8,076 nucleotides of DNA from Anaerolineae bacterium (GCA_019912905.1 JAIOHO010000849.1:1-8076), one strand, 5' to 3'. Counted from the stretch's first letter, positions 1 through 6,473 are shown. Program-made: numbers and translations. The notes: generated from the letters alone by a model not told the origin.

Positions 1-70
1 GATCACGGCTGGTCATGTGCAGATAAGTCGTGACCAGCATGTCTGGCGCAAGCGAAAGCACGGCAGCCAT
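1..70 (-). CDS. 5' end of an unidentified leftward gene (partial)
   Basis: Only the first 23 codons are inside the window; the reading frame is open to the left edge. The ATG at 70-68 is preceded on the minus strand by GGAAGGA (84-78), a good Shine-Dalgarno sequence with 7 nt of spacing, which is the main reason to believe in it. The visible protein begins MAAVLSLAPDM and goes on with a LVTTYL stretch. That start loosely recalls short N-termini of GNAT-type acetyltransferases, but this is too little to name a family. The gene is divergent from the acyl-CoA dehydrogenase, so the stretch 71-200 would serve both directions. A second ATG at 40-38 lacks a Shine-Dalgarno site. Confidence 0.45.
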   Translation of the reverse strand, partial: MAAVLSLAPDMLVTTYLHMTSRD

Positions 71-93
71 CGCCAAGTCCTTCCGGGATCAGG

Positions 94-99
94 TATAAT
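94..99 (+). promoter_or_regulatory. Candidate -10 box upstream of the acyl-CoA dehydrogenase
   Basis: A perfect TATAAT stands about 100 bp before the dehydrogenase start, in the divergent gap, and is followed by CGCC. The same TATAATCGC recurs at 2424. No good -35 hexamer lies 16-18 bp upstream. A second candidate, TAAAAT at 152-157, would give a leader of about 37 nt to the ATG at 201 and is just as possible. Neither has experimental support. Confidence 0.35.
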
Positions 100-200
100 C
101 GCCAGCCATATTGTCTGAAAAACAACCACCGGGCTGGATAGCATAATCCGCTAAAATTCCTCGTGCGTTGATTGTCACGTTTCCACAAAAGGTAGAGATG

Positions 201-1418
201 ATGGATTTCTCACTGACTGAAGAACATTTGCAGGCGCAGAAGATGGTGCGCGACTTCGCCGCCAAGGAAGTGATCCCGGTGTTCGGCGAATGGGATCGCA
301 AGCAGGAGATGAACCCGGCTTTCCTGCCGCGCATGGGCGAACTCGGCATCCTCGGCATCTGCGTGCCGGTGCGCTACGGCGGGCAGGGCTTCGACTACAT
401 CACACTGGGGCTGGTGTGCGAAGAACTGGAACGCGCCGACACCACCCTGCGCGTGGTGATGTCGGTGCATCATGGGCTCAACAGCCAAGCAATTTTGCAG
501 TGGGGCACAGAAGAACAAAAACAGCATTTCCTCGTCCCCCAGGCACGCGGCGAGAAATACGGCGCGTTTTGCCTCACAGAAACCAATGTCGGCAGCGATG
601 TTGCCGGCATGGGCAGCACCGCTATCCGCAAAGGGGATAGGTACATCCTGAATGGCGAGAAAATGTGGATCAGCCTGGCGACCAAGGCGCATCATTTCCT
701 GATCGTCGCCAAAACTGATCCTGAAGCCGGTCATCGCGGCATGTCGGCCTTTATCGTCACTAGCGACATGCCCGGTGTGACCACCGGCGACATTCACGGC
801 AAGCTGGGCGTACGGGCCGGGTCTACCGGCTGGATCGCCATGCAGGACGTCGAGGTCCCGCTCGAAAATCGGCTGGGCGAAGAAGGCGAAGGCTTCAAGA
901 TCGCTATGTCGTGCCTGGATAATGGCCGCTACACCGTCGCCAGCGGAGCCACTGGCCTGATCCGCGCCTGCCTGGAAGCCAGCCTGAAATATGCTGAGGA
1001 ACGCCGGACGTTTGGCAAGCCCATCGGTGAGCACCAGCTTATCAAGCAGAAGATTGCCTTCATGCAGCAGTGGTACGACAGCGCCTCGCTGCTGTGCCTG
1101 CGCGCCGGGTGGATGAAGAACCAGGGTCTGCGCAACACGCGTGAAACCAGCCTGGCGAAGTGGTACGCCACCGATCACAGCGTCCAGGCGGCGCTGGAAG
1201 CCGTGCAGCTGCATGGAGCCTATGGCTTCAGCGATGAATACCCGGTCGAGCGCTACCTGCGCAACAGCAAGGGCGCGGTCATTTACGAAGGAACCAGCGA
1301 GATTCACCAGTTGATGCAGGCGGATTATGCCCTGGGCTACCGGGAAGATCGCCCGCTGCGCTGTGAATTACCCGCCTACGATGAGGAATTCTGGCAAAAC
1401 GAACCGGAGATGGCCTAG
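201..1418 (+). CDS. Acyl-CoA dehydrogenase (FAD-dependent)
   Basis: Cytoplasmic flavoenzyme of 405 aa that introduces the alpha,beta double bond into an acyl-CoA and hands electrons to ETF; etfBA lies about 3 kb downstream. The protein opens MDFSLTEEH, typical of the family. It carries the flavin/substrate motif FCLTETNVGSD at residues 123-133 (usually FALTEPxAGSD, so the Pro is Thr here). The C-terminal YEGTSEIHQL has the catalytic-base glutamate at residue 363, the place used by short-chain, medium-chain and glutaryl-CoA dehydrogenases but not by isovaleryl-CoA dehydrogenase. The start was chosen at ATG 201 because AAAGG (188-192) gives 8 nt spacing and the family start fits. ATG 198 is adjacent, and a TTG at 168 would add 11 unlikely residues. 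Chain-length specificity cannot be read from the sequence. The downstream kinase gene follows after 14 bp, so they are probably co-transcribed. Confidence 0.95.
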   Translation: MDFSLTEEHLQAQKMVRDFAAKEVIPVFGEWDRKQEMNPAFLPRMGELGILGICVPVRYGGQGFDYITLGLVCEELERADTTLRVVMSVHHGLNSQAILQWGTEEQKQHFLVPQARGEKYGAFCLTETNVGSDVAGMGSTAIRKGDRYILNGEKMWISLATKAHHFLIVAKTDPEAGHRGMSAFIVTSDMPGVTTGDIHGKLGVRAGSTGWIAMQDVEVPLENRLGEEGEGFKIAMSCLDNGRYTVASGATGLIRACLEASLKYAEERRTFGKPIGEHQLIKQKIAFMQQWYDSASLLCLRAGWMKNQGLRNTRETSLAKWYATDHSVQAALEAVQLHGAYGFSDEYPVERYLRNSKGAVIYEGTSEIHQLMQADYALGYREDRPLRCELPAYDEEFWQNEPEMA

Positions 1419-1432
1419 CCCGAGGCAGTCTG

Positions 1433-2383
1433 TTGACCGATCAACACCTGCGCCCGCTGCTCGACCATCTGACGGCAGCCCCGCCCACCAGCGAGTCATA
1501 CTGGCAGGACTGGTCGATCCGTCCGGTGCGCGGCGGCATGAACAGCCTGCTCTATCGCATCACCGGTCCAGCAGGTGACTTTGCCGTCAAACTGAGCATC
1601 CGCGACGACCGCAGCCGGGCCTTGCGCGAATATCGGGCACTGCGCTTCCTGCGCGAACAGGGGCTGTCCATCGCACCGGAAGCCGTCTTTCTCGACACCG
1701 ACACTTACCCGCAGCAGGTCATCGTCCAGACCTGGCTGGCGGGCCGGGTGGAGGCTGCGCCGCCCACCGATGACGCCGAATGGGAGGCGCTCCTCCGGCA
1801 CTACGCCACGATTCATCGGCTGACTCCGGGGCTGGATATGCCACCGGCAGTCGTCAACTTCGCCAGCGCCCAGGCCGGACTCATCCACCTCGAAGATCAG
1901 GTCGCGCGGCTGCCGAAACCGCCCGCCGAGTTGAACGACCTCCTTCAGCGCCTCCAGCAGGACACCTATCCGCGCTGGCCGGAGCAATCGCCCCGGCTGG
2001 TGCGAACCGACCCGAATACGCTGAATTTCATCCGCCGGGATACAGGATGGGTCTCCGTCGATTGGGAAAACAGCGGCTTCGGCGACCCAACCTTTGAAAT
2101 TGCCGACATGATGGTGCATCCCCAGTACATCCCGGTGCCCGAATCACGCTGGACCTGGGTGGTGGAACGCTACGGCGTGCTGACCGGGAATCCTCAGGCC
2201 GCCGAGCGTATCGCGGTCTACTACCGGATTCTAGCGGTCTGGTGGGTCGCGCGCATCGCCCGCTATCTCTACGAAATTCCACGCGGTCTCGATCCACGTC
2301 TGGCGGAGCGTCCGCCGGAGTGGGAGGCGGAGACACGGCTGAAATACACGCATTATGTCCAATTGGCCGAATCCCTGCTTTAA
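1433..2383 (+). CDS. APH/choline-kinase-like phosphotransferase
   Basis: Protein of 316 aa with the aminoglycoside-phosphotransferase fold, which moves the gamma-phosphate of ATP to a small-molecule hydroxyl. In order: a glycine-rich loop VRGGMNSLLYRI near residues 32-43, the ATP-binding lysine in FAVKLS (K53), a helix-C glutamate (E66), the catalytic loop LVRTDPNTLNF with D193 and N198, and the metal-binding aspartate in SVDWENSGFGDP (D210). Normally the catalytic loop reads HGDxxxxN; here His and Gly are Arg and Thr while the Asp and Asn remain, so the protein is divergent but probably active. Start is TTG 1433, preceded by CGAGG with 7 nt spacing; no ATG fits better. It lies 14 bp behind the acyl-CoA dehydrogenase, which suggests a CoA-thioester or hydroxyacid substrate rather than an antibiotic (inference). 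Confidence 0.85.
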   Translation: MTDQHLRPLLDHLTAAPPTSESYWQDWSIRPVRGGMNSLLYRITGPAGDFAVKLSIRDDRSRALREYRALRFLREQGLSIAPEAVFLDTDTYPQQVIVQTWLAGRVEAAPPTDDAEWEALLRHYATIHRLTPGLDMPPAVVNFASAQAGLIHLEDQVARLPKPPAELNDLLQRLQQDTYPRWPEQSPRLVRTDPNTLNFIRRDTGWVSVDWENSGFGDPTFEIADMMVHPQYIPVPESRWTWVVERYGVLTGNPQAAERIAVYYRILAVWWVARIARYLYEIPRGLDPRLAERPPEWEAETRLKYTHYVQLAESLL

Positions 2384-2423
2384 TTTCCAGTGAGCAACCC
2401 ATCTGATCCGGCCCCATGCCTGT

Positions 2424-2429
2424 TATAAT
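2424..2429 (+). promoter_or_regulatory. Candidate -10 box for the SGNH hydrolase operon
   Basis: A perfect TATAAT sits in the 81-bp gap after the kinase gene and is followed by CGCAGG, resembling the box at 94. It predicts transcription starting near 2436 and a leader of about 29 nt. No convincing -35 hexamer is seen 16-18 bp upstream. It suggests that the two hydrolases and the pentapeptide protein can be expressed separately from the dehydrogenase and kinase. Confidence 0.45.
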
Positions 2430-2464
2430 CGCAGGATCATTGTAGGCATGGCAGAAATCAGCCG

Positions 2465-3160
2465 ATGAAGATCGTGTTTCTGGGCGACAGCCTGACCCTG
2501 GGCACTTATGGGGTTAATTACGTCAATCTGGTGGCGGCAGCGCTGCGCGGCCATCATTTCATCAATGAAGGCATCAACGGTGATACCAGTCTGAATCTGT
2601 ACCGGCGGCTGGATCGGGATGTGCTGGCCCACCAACCAGACGGCGTGTTCGTCATGGTCGGTATCAACGACGCCGTCTCCTCCAGCGAACCGGGTTCCCG
2701 GCGGTATTTCCGCCTCGTCAAAGGCATTCACGGCGGTCAGATCACGCCGATTGCCTTCCGCGAGAATATGCGCGCCATCCTCATGGCGCTGCGTGTCGCC
2801 CAGGTCCAGACGTGGGTCGCCCTGCCGCCGGTCGAGTCCCGGCCTTCGGTGGTCGCCGCGCTGCGCCAGATGAATACCTCCGCACTGGAAGTCTGCCAGG
2901 AGCTGCACGTCCCCGCCCTCGACCTGATGGCGAGAATGACACCTGAAACCATCCCGGATCGTCCGCCGGTAGCCGCCGTACCGGGTCTTCTGCGCAATAT
3001 GATCCGGTCGCTGACTCTGAACGCCAGCCGCTACGACCAACTGCAAGCCCGTGGGGGCTACACTTACAGCTTCGATGGCACGCATCTGACGGCCCAGGGC
3101 GCACAGCAAATCGCCGATGCGGTGAGTCAGTTCCTGCGCGCCAATGGGGTATCGGGATGA
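2465..3160 (+). CDS. SGNH/GDSL-family hydrolase, copy 1
   Basis: Predicted esterase, lipase or thioesterase of 231 aa with no signal peptide or membrane segment, so cytoplasmic. Block I is GDSLTLG with the nucleophile S9; block II glycine is G39 (INGDTS); block III is GINDA with the oxyanion asparagine N68; block V is DGTHL with D204 and H207. All four catalytic or oxyanion residues are present. Between roughly residues 160 and 200 there is a stretch longer than in compact SGNH enzymes, and its neighbour has it too. The ATG at 2465 has only a weak ribosome site; an out-of-frame ATG at 2448 ends exactly here and could couple translation. The stop overlaps the start of copy 2 (ATGA). The substrate is unknown; TesA-type thioesterases, lysophospholipases and carbohydrate esterases all share this fold. 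Confidence 0.9.
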   Translation: MKIVFLGDSLTLGTYGVNYVNLVAAALRGHHFINEGINGDTSLNLYRRLDRDVLAHQPDGVFVMVGINDAVSSSEPGSRRYFRLVKGIHGGQITPIAFRENMRAILMALRVAQVQTWVALPPVESRPSVVAALRQMNTSALEVCQELHVPALDLMARMTPETIPDRPPVAAVPGLLRNMIRSLTLNASRYDQLQARGGYTYSFDGTHLTAQGAQQIADAVSQFLRANGVSG

Positions 3161-3834
3161 GATTGGTTTTCTTCGGCGACAGCCTGACCTGGGGCGGCTA
3201 CGGCGGCAGCTACGTGGCGGAAATCCAGAATCACCTACCCGGTCATGAGATTGTCAACGCCGGTGAAGGCGGCAATACAGTGGTCAATCTGCTGCGGCGG
3301 GTAGACGAGGTGCTGGCGCTCCAGCCCGACGGCATCTTCGTCATGGTCGGCGGGAACGATGCCATTTCCAACCTGTACCCTGATACGCGCCCATATTATC
3401 GCAAGTCGCAGCAAATCGCGGGGGGATGGGTATCGCCCGAAGCATTCACGCAGTCCTACCGCGAACTGCTGACTGGCCTCCAGGTGCAGCATGTGCTGGC
3501 CTGGGTCGGCCTGCCGCCGATCGAATACAGCCCGGAACTGGTCGCCGTGCTGCAAGACTACAACCGCCGGGCCGCTGAGGTGGCGCATAACCTGAATGTG
3601 CCGGTCATCGACCTGATGACTCCGCTTCTGCCTGACATCATCCCGGAACACCCACCGCTGACTCTGAAAGACATCAACCAAATCGGCGAGCGCATTCAAA
3701 GCGGTTGGTCGGATTACGAGCATGACCGCCAGGCGGGGAGTTACACGTTTACGTTCGACGGCCTGCACCTGATGCCGGACAGCGCGCGGCAGATCGCTGC
3801 CTGGATCATCCCTTTTCTGAATTTGTCCGACTGA
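3157..3834 (+). CDS. SGNH/GDSL-family hydrolase, copy 2
   Basis: Paralogue of the preceding gene, 225 aa, also without signal peptide. Block I is GDSLTWG (S9), block II G39 (GEGGNT), block III GGNDA (N67), block V DGLHL (D201, H204), so the full SGNH set is kept. Long stretches match copy 1 in order: LQPDGIFVMVGGNDAI against HQPDGVFVMVGINDAV, GLPPIE against ALPPVE, and YTFTFDGLHL against YTYSFDGTHL. This marks a tandem duplication followed by substantial divergence. The start codon overlaps the copy 1 stop as ATGA, which points to translational coupling and near-equal expression, as would suit a heterodimer or two related substrates (inference). The pentapeptide-repeat gene follows after 18 bp. 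Confidence 0.9.
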   Translation: MRLVFFGDSLTWGGYGGSYVAEIQNHLPGHEIVNAGEGGNTVVNLLRRVDEVLALQPDGIFVMVGGNDAISNLYPDTRPYYRKSQQIAGGWVSPEAFTQSYRELLTGLQVQHVLAWVGLPPIEYSPELVAVLQDYNRRAAEVAHNLNVPVIDLMTPLLPDIIPEHPPLTLKDINQIGERIQSGWSDYEHDRQAGSYTFTFDGLHLMPDSARQIAAWIIPFLNLSD

Positions 3835-3852
3835 GTCTGATCAGGATAACGT

Positions 3853-4443
3853 ATGCTCCGTGCCCTCCTCAACAAGCTCCCTGTCTCCAAAGCCACGCTC
3901 ATCGAGCAGCTTCAGACCGGAGACAACAAAACGGCACTGACTGTGCTGCGCAGGATGCAGGAAATGGGTTGGACCCAGGATGGCACGCTGGCAGGCCTGG
4001 ATCTGCACGGCGCGCAGTTTCAGAATGCGCGGCTGGCGCGAGCAGAAATGGCCGGAGTGATCCTGCGCGAGGCCGACCTGACCAGCGTCTACTTCGGCGC
4101 GACCAACCTGCGCGCGGCGGACCTGTCAAATGCCATTCTCGCCGGAGGTACGCTGGGCGACGTTCATCTGGCCGGGGCGAATCTGACCGGCGCAGACCTG
4201 AGCGGCGTGCATGCCGCAGCCGCAGATTTCAGGGGAGCGACCCTGTGCGGTGCGGTTCTGAAAGGTGCCAATCTGTGGCAGGCCGATTTACGCGGCGCAG
4301 ACCTGCGTGAGGTCGATCTGACCGGGGCGAATCTGCCCGGCGCGCGGTTCGATGAGCAAACTATCCTGCCGGACGGCCAGCACTGGATGCCGGATGCAGA
4401 CCTTGAGCGGTTCATGCAACTCAACGGGGCAGGCGATGGATAA
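3853..4443 (+). CDS. Pentapeptide-repeat protein
   Basis: Protein of 196 aa. Residues 49 to about 166 are a continuous run of about 24 five-residue repeats of the A(D/N)LxG type, for example ANLTG ADLSG and ADLRG ADLRE VDLTG ANLPG. Such repeats fold into a right-handed quadrilateral beta-helix; 24 repeats would make about six coils. The N-terminal 45 residues are a helical, repeat-free part (LIEQLQTGDNKTALTVLRRM). The C-terminal cap reads DEQTILPDG followed by a W-MPDADLERF tail, a common ending of such proteins. The start ATG has AGGA six nt upstream. It is probably the third gene of the hydrolase operon. Families with this fold include DNA-mimicking gyrase protectors (Qnr, MfpA), but the dense acidic DNA-like surface cannot be judged by eye, and the function is unknown. 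Confidence 0.88.
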   Translation: MLRALLNKLPVSKATLIEQLQTGDNKTALTVLRRMQEMGWTQDGTLAGLDLHGAQFQNARLARAEMAGVILREADLTSVYFGATNLRAADLSNAILAGGTLGDVHLAGANLTGADLSGVHAAAADFRGATLCGAVLKGANLWQADLRGADLREVDLTGANLPGARFDEQTILPDGQHWMPDADLERFMQLNGAGDG

Positions 4444-4521
4444 GCGCCGTAGAACCACCCATTTTTGTTATTTCCAAGCAACCCTGGCGGCTTCGCAGGT
4501 CAACAAGCCCGCCGCAAACAA

Positions 4522-4537
4522 TCGAATCCGGATTCGA
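4522..4537. promoter_or_regulatory. Perfect 16-bp palindrome, candidate operator of etfBA
   Basis: TCGAATCCGGATTCGA is its own reverse complement over 16 bp. It lies in the non-coding gap before etfB and ends 18 bp before the TAAAAT box at 4556, so it covers the -35 position. A half-site GGATTC recurs at 4580-4585. There is no T-tract, which argues against a terminator. The position suits a dimeric repressor such as a TetR- or GntR-family regulator of fatty-acid genes, but no such regulator is in the window. Confidence 0.5.
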
Positions 4538-4555
4538 GTTTCGCGCCGGAGATGG

Positions 4556-4561
4556 TAAAAT
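4556..4561 (+). promoter_or_regulatory. Candidate -10 box of etfBA
   Basis: TAAAAT (5 of 6 consensus positions) followed by CGGC, like the TATAATCGC boxes at 94 and 2424. It would start transcription near 4568, leaving a leader of about 32 nt. The -35 region (about 4533-4538, TTCGAG) is poor and lies in the palindrome, which would fit an operator-controlled promoter. Confidence 0.4.
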
Positions 4562-4585
4562 CGGCTCATAATTTTGCTGGGATTC

Positions 4586-4593
4586 AGGAGGTG
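4586..4593 (+). promoter_or_regulatory. Strong Shine-Dalgarno site that fixes the etfB start
   Basis: AGGAGGTG is close to a perfect complement of the 16S rRNA 3' end. From the AGGAGG core there are 8 nt to the TTG at 4600. The in-frame GTG at 4591 lies inside this site and so cannot be the start. Confidence 0.75.
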
Positions 4594-4599
4594 CAAACC

Positions 4600-5379
4600 T
4601 TGCACGTCGTTACCTTTACACGCAGCACACCGGATACTGCGGCGAAAGTCGAGGTCGGGGCCGACGGCGCAGTCAGCTGGGGCAATGCGGCCACCGTGGT
4701 CAACCCCTGGGATGAATATGCCCTGGAAGAAGCGCTGCTCCAGGCAGAGCAGCACAGCGGTCAGACAACCGTCATTGCGATTGGCCCGGACATGCATCAG
4801 GAAGCGCTCAAACACAGCCTGGCGATGGGCATGCAGCAGGCCATCCGCATCTGGGATGACACCCTCGCCAACGCCGACAGCCTGGCCTATGCGGTTACGG
4901 CAGCGGCGGCTGTTCAGAGACTGGGTGATGTCGATCTGATCATCTTCGGTAAGGAGAGCATTGATGTCGGCACCGACCAGCACAATTACCAGACCGCGCG
5001 CAAGCTGGGCTGGCCGATGTTGAGTTCCGTGTCACGCATCCTGGCAGTCGATTATGAGGCCCGGACGATCCAGGTCGAGCGCCTGCTCGAACAGGGCAAA
5101 CAGATCGTCACCAGCCGCCTGCCAGTCGTATTGAGTGTCATGAAGGGCATTAACGAGCCGCGTTATCCTTCCTTTATCGGCATCCGCCGCGCCTCAAAAG
5201 CCGCAATTCCGCTGTGGTCGCTTGCCGATCTGGGGGTCACGCTGCCTGAAGCGCGGACTCGTGTGGATGCCTTCCGCAATCCCCCGGCCCAGCAGACGCA
5301 GGTCGAGATGCTGCAAGGCACTCCCGAAGAACAGGCCGCGCAGTTGGTGGACCGTCTGCTGGAGGCCAAGGTATTATGA
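4600..5379 (+). CDS. etfB: Electron transfer flavoprotein, beta subunit
   Basis: Small subunit of ETF (259 aa, normal for the family), which binds AMP and helps dock acyl-CoA dehydrogenases while the partner alpha subunit holds FAD. It begins with HVVTFTRSTPDTAAKVEV, matching the usual VCVKQVPDTxxKVxV start. It contains FGKESIDVGTDQ near residues 116-127, which corresponds to the nucleotide-binding segment, and the ETF-beta signature NEPRYPS at 185-191. The recognition loop after it reads FIGIRRASKAAI, so the leucine that anchors human ETF-beta to its dehydrogenases (Leu195) is a Phe here and the lysine-rich tail is reduced. The start is the TTG at 4600; the upstream in-frame extension to 4465 runs through the operator and promoter region. 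The stop overlaps the etfA start (ATGA). Confidence 0.93.
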   Translation: MHVVTFTRSTPDTAAKVEVGADGAVSWGNAATVVNPWDEYALEEALLQAEQHSGQTTVIAIGPDMHQEALKHSLAMGMQQAIRIWDDTLANADSLAYAVTAAAAVQRLGDVDLIIFGKESIDVGTDQHNYQTARKLGWPMLSSVSRILAVDYEARTIQVERLLEQGKQIVTSRLPVVLSVMKGINEPRYPSFIGIRRASKAAIPLWSLADLGVTLPEARTRVDAFRNPPAQQTQVEMLQGTPEEQAAQLVDRLLEAKVL

Positions 5380-6416
5380 GCGCAGTCTACGTCTGGATCG
5401 AAACCGATCACGGCCAGCCGAACCCGACTGCCTGGGAAGCCCTCGGCGCAGGACGTACCCTGGCGAATGAACTCGGCGTCCCGCTAACCGCGCTGGTTTT
5501 CGGGGAGAGCGCGGGCATGGTCGCAGCAGCGGCAGCACAATACGGCGCAGAGCAGGTGATCGTCAGTGACGACGCCACGCTGCACGATTTCCGGCTGGAA
5601 CCTTACGCGGCGCTGCTGACCCGATTGGTACAGGAGAATCAACCCCGCGTGGTGCTGGCTGTCGGCACGAGCCGCGCCCGTGAACTGCTGGCGGCGTCCG
5701 CCGCCGATGTCGACGCAGGCCTGCAGACCGAGGTCAGCACTCTGGCCCTGCAAGCCGATGGAACCATCCGGGTCACACGCCCGGCCTATGCGGGAAAAAT
5801 CATCAGTGAAGCCGCCCTGCTGCCCGGCACGACCCAGTTTATCGCCCTGCGCGGTCGTGCATTCCCGGCCAACCCGATCGACGACAATGCCCAGGCCCTG
5901 GTGACGACCGTCGCACCGGCGCTGTCCGAGGATCAGATTGTGACCAAGATCGAGTCGTTTCAAGAGGAGATCGGCACCGTCAGTCTGACCGATGCTGCGG
6001 TGATCGTCTCCGGCGGACGCGGCATGGCGAACAACCCGAAAGAAGCGCCTGCCGGGGTGCCGGATGCAGCGGTCTGGAAAGCGCAGGAGGGTTTCGAGCA
6101 CACGCTCAAACCGCTGGCCGAGGCGCTTGGCGCGGCCATCGGAGCCAGCCGCGCCGCAGTGGATGCCGGGTATATCCCCTATGCCCATCAGGTCGGGCAA
6201 ACAGGCAAAAGTGTCAGCCCGGATCTGTATATCGCCTGCGGGATTTCAGGAGCTATCCAGCATCAGGCCGGTATGCGCACCAGCAAGGTCATCGTCGCCA
6301 TCAACAAAGATGCAGAAGCACCGATCTTCAAACTGGCGCGGTTTGGCATCGTCGGCGACCTGTATCAGGTGGTGCCTGCGCTGACTGCTGCCCTGAAAGC
6401 CCGTCTCCACTCTTAA
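5376..6416 (+). CDS. etfA: Electron transfer flavoprotein, alpha subunit
   Basis: Large ETF subunit of 346 aa, which binds the redox-active FAD and passes electrons from acyl-CoA dehydrogenases to ETF:quinone oxidoreductase. The N-terminal Rossmann-like domain covers about residues 1-200. The C-terminal FAD domain shows VSGGRGM (211-217), GASRAAVDAGYIPYAHQVGQ (256-275), the family signature LYIACGISGAIQHQAGM (284-300) and AINKDAEAPIFKLARFGIVGD (308-328, given with its conserved IN-D, PIF and GIVGD). Between GRGM and the EALGAAIGASR region the protein is about 20 residues longer than usual (about 217-240, rich in P, A and charged residues). Its ATG overlaps the etfB stop, the classic coupling of a 1:1 heterodimer. 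Confidence 0.95.
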   Translation: MSAVYVWIETDHGQPNPTAWEALGAGRTLANELGVPLTALVFGESAGMVAAAAAQYGAEQVIVSDDATLHDFRLEPYAALLTRLVQENQPRVVLAVGTSRARELLAASAADVDAGLQTEVSTLALQADGTIRVTRPAYAGKIISEAALLPGTTQFIALRGRAFPANPIDDNAQALVTTVAPALSEDQIVTKIESFQEEIGTVSLTDAAVIVSGGRGMANNPKEAPAGVPDAAVWKAQEGFEHTLKPLAEALGAAIGASRAAVDAGYIPYAHQVGQTGKSVSPDLYIACGISGAIQHQAGMRTSKVIVAINKDAEAPIFKLARFGIVGDLYQVVPALTAALKARLHS

Positions 6417-6428
6417 AGCATCCACAAA

Positions 6429-6473
6429 GACTAGTAGGAGACTTACTAATTAGATGAGGGTTTCCTACTGGTT
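6429..6473 (+). repeat. Long inverted repeat after etfA (hairpin)
   Basis: CTAGTAGGAGAC (6431-6442) pairs with GTTTCCTACTGG (6460-6471) over 12 bp including two G-U pairs, and A6430-T6472 and G6429-T6473 extend it. The 17-nt loop holds the small palindrome CTAATTAG. No T-run follows, so it is not a standard intrinsic terminator. It could stabilise the etfBA transcript 3' end, weakly terminate it, or be a protein-binding site upstream of the response regulator. Confidence 0.5.

Noticed and set aside
136..149. GGAT-N6-ATCC inverted repeat before the acyl-CoA dehydrogenase as a second operator
   Set aside because: Only four bases per arm with no match to the full TCGAATCC half-site; expected by chance.
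210..1307. Long open frame of 365 codons on the minus strand, inside the acyl-CoA dehydrogenase
   Set aside because: It mirrors a well-identified GC-rich gene, its product shows no family motif, and it has no good ribosome site. The same holds for the minus-strand frames at 1496-2119 and 5484-6200.
1433..2383. Phosphotransferase as an aminoglycoside resistance gene
   Set aside because: Only the general fold motifs match, the catalytic loop is divergent, and the neighbourhood is acyl-CoA metabolism without mobile elements.
3853..4443. Pentapeptide-repeat protein as a Qnr-like quinolone resistance factor
   Set aside because: It has a repeat-free N-terminus and a different C-terminal cap, lacks evident Qnr-type loops, and the repeat fold alone does not show gyrase binding.
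4465..4599. N-terminal extension of EtfB back to 4465
   Set aside because: It runs through the palindrome and promoter, does not match the family N-terminus, and the strong Shine-Dalgarno at 4586 points to the TTG at 4600.
6429..6473. Hairpin after etfA as a standard intrinsic terminator
   Set aside because: The loop is long (17 nt), the stem contains G-U pairs, and no run of T follows.
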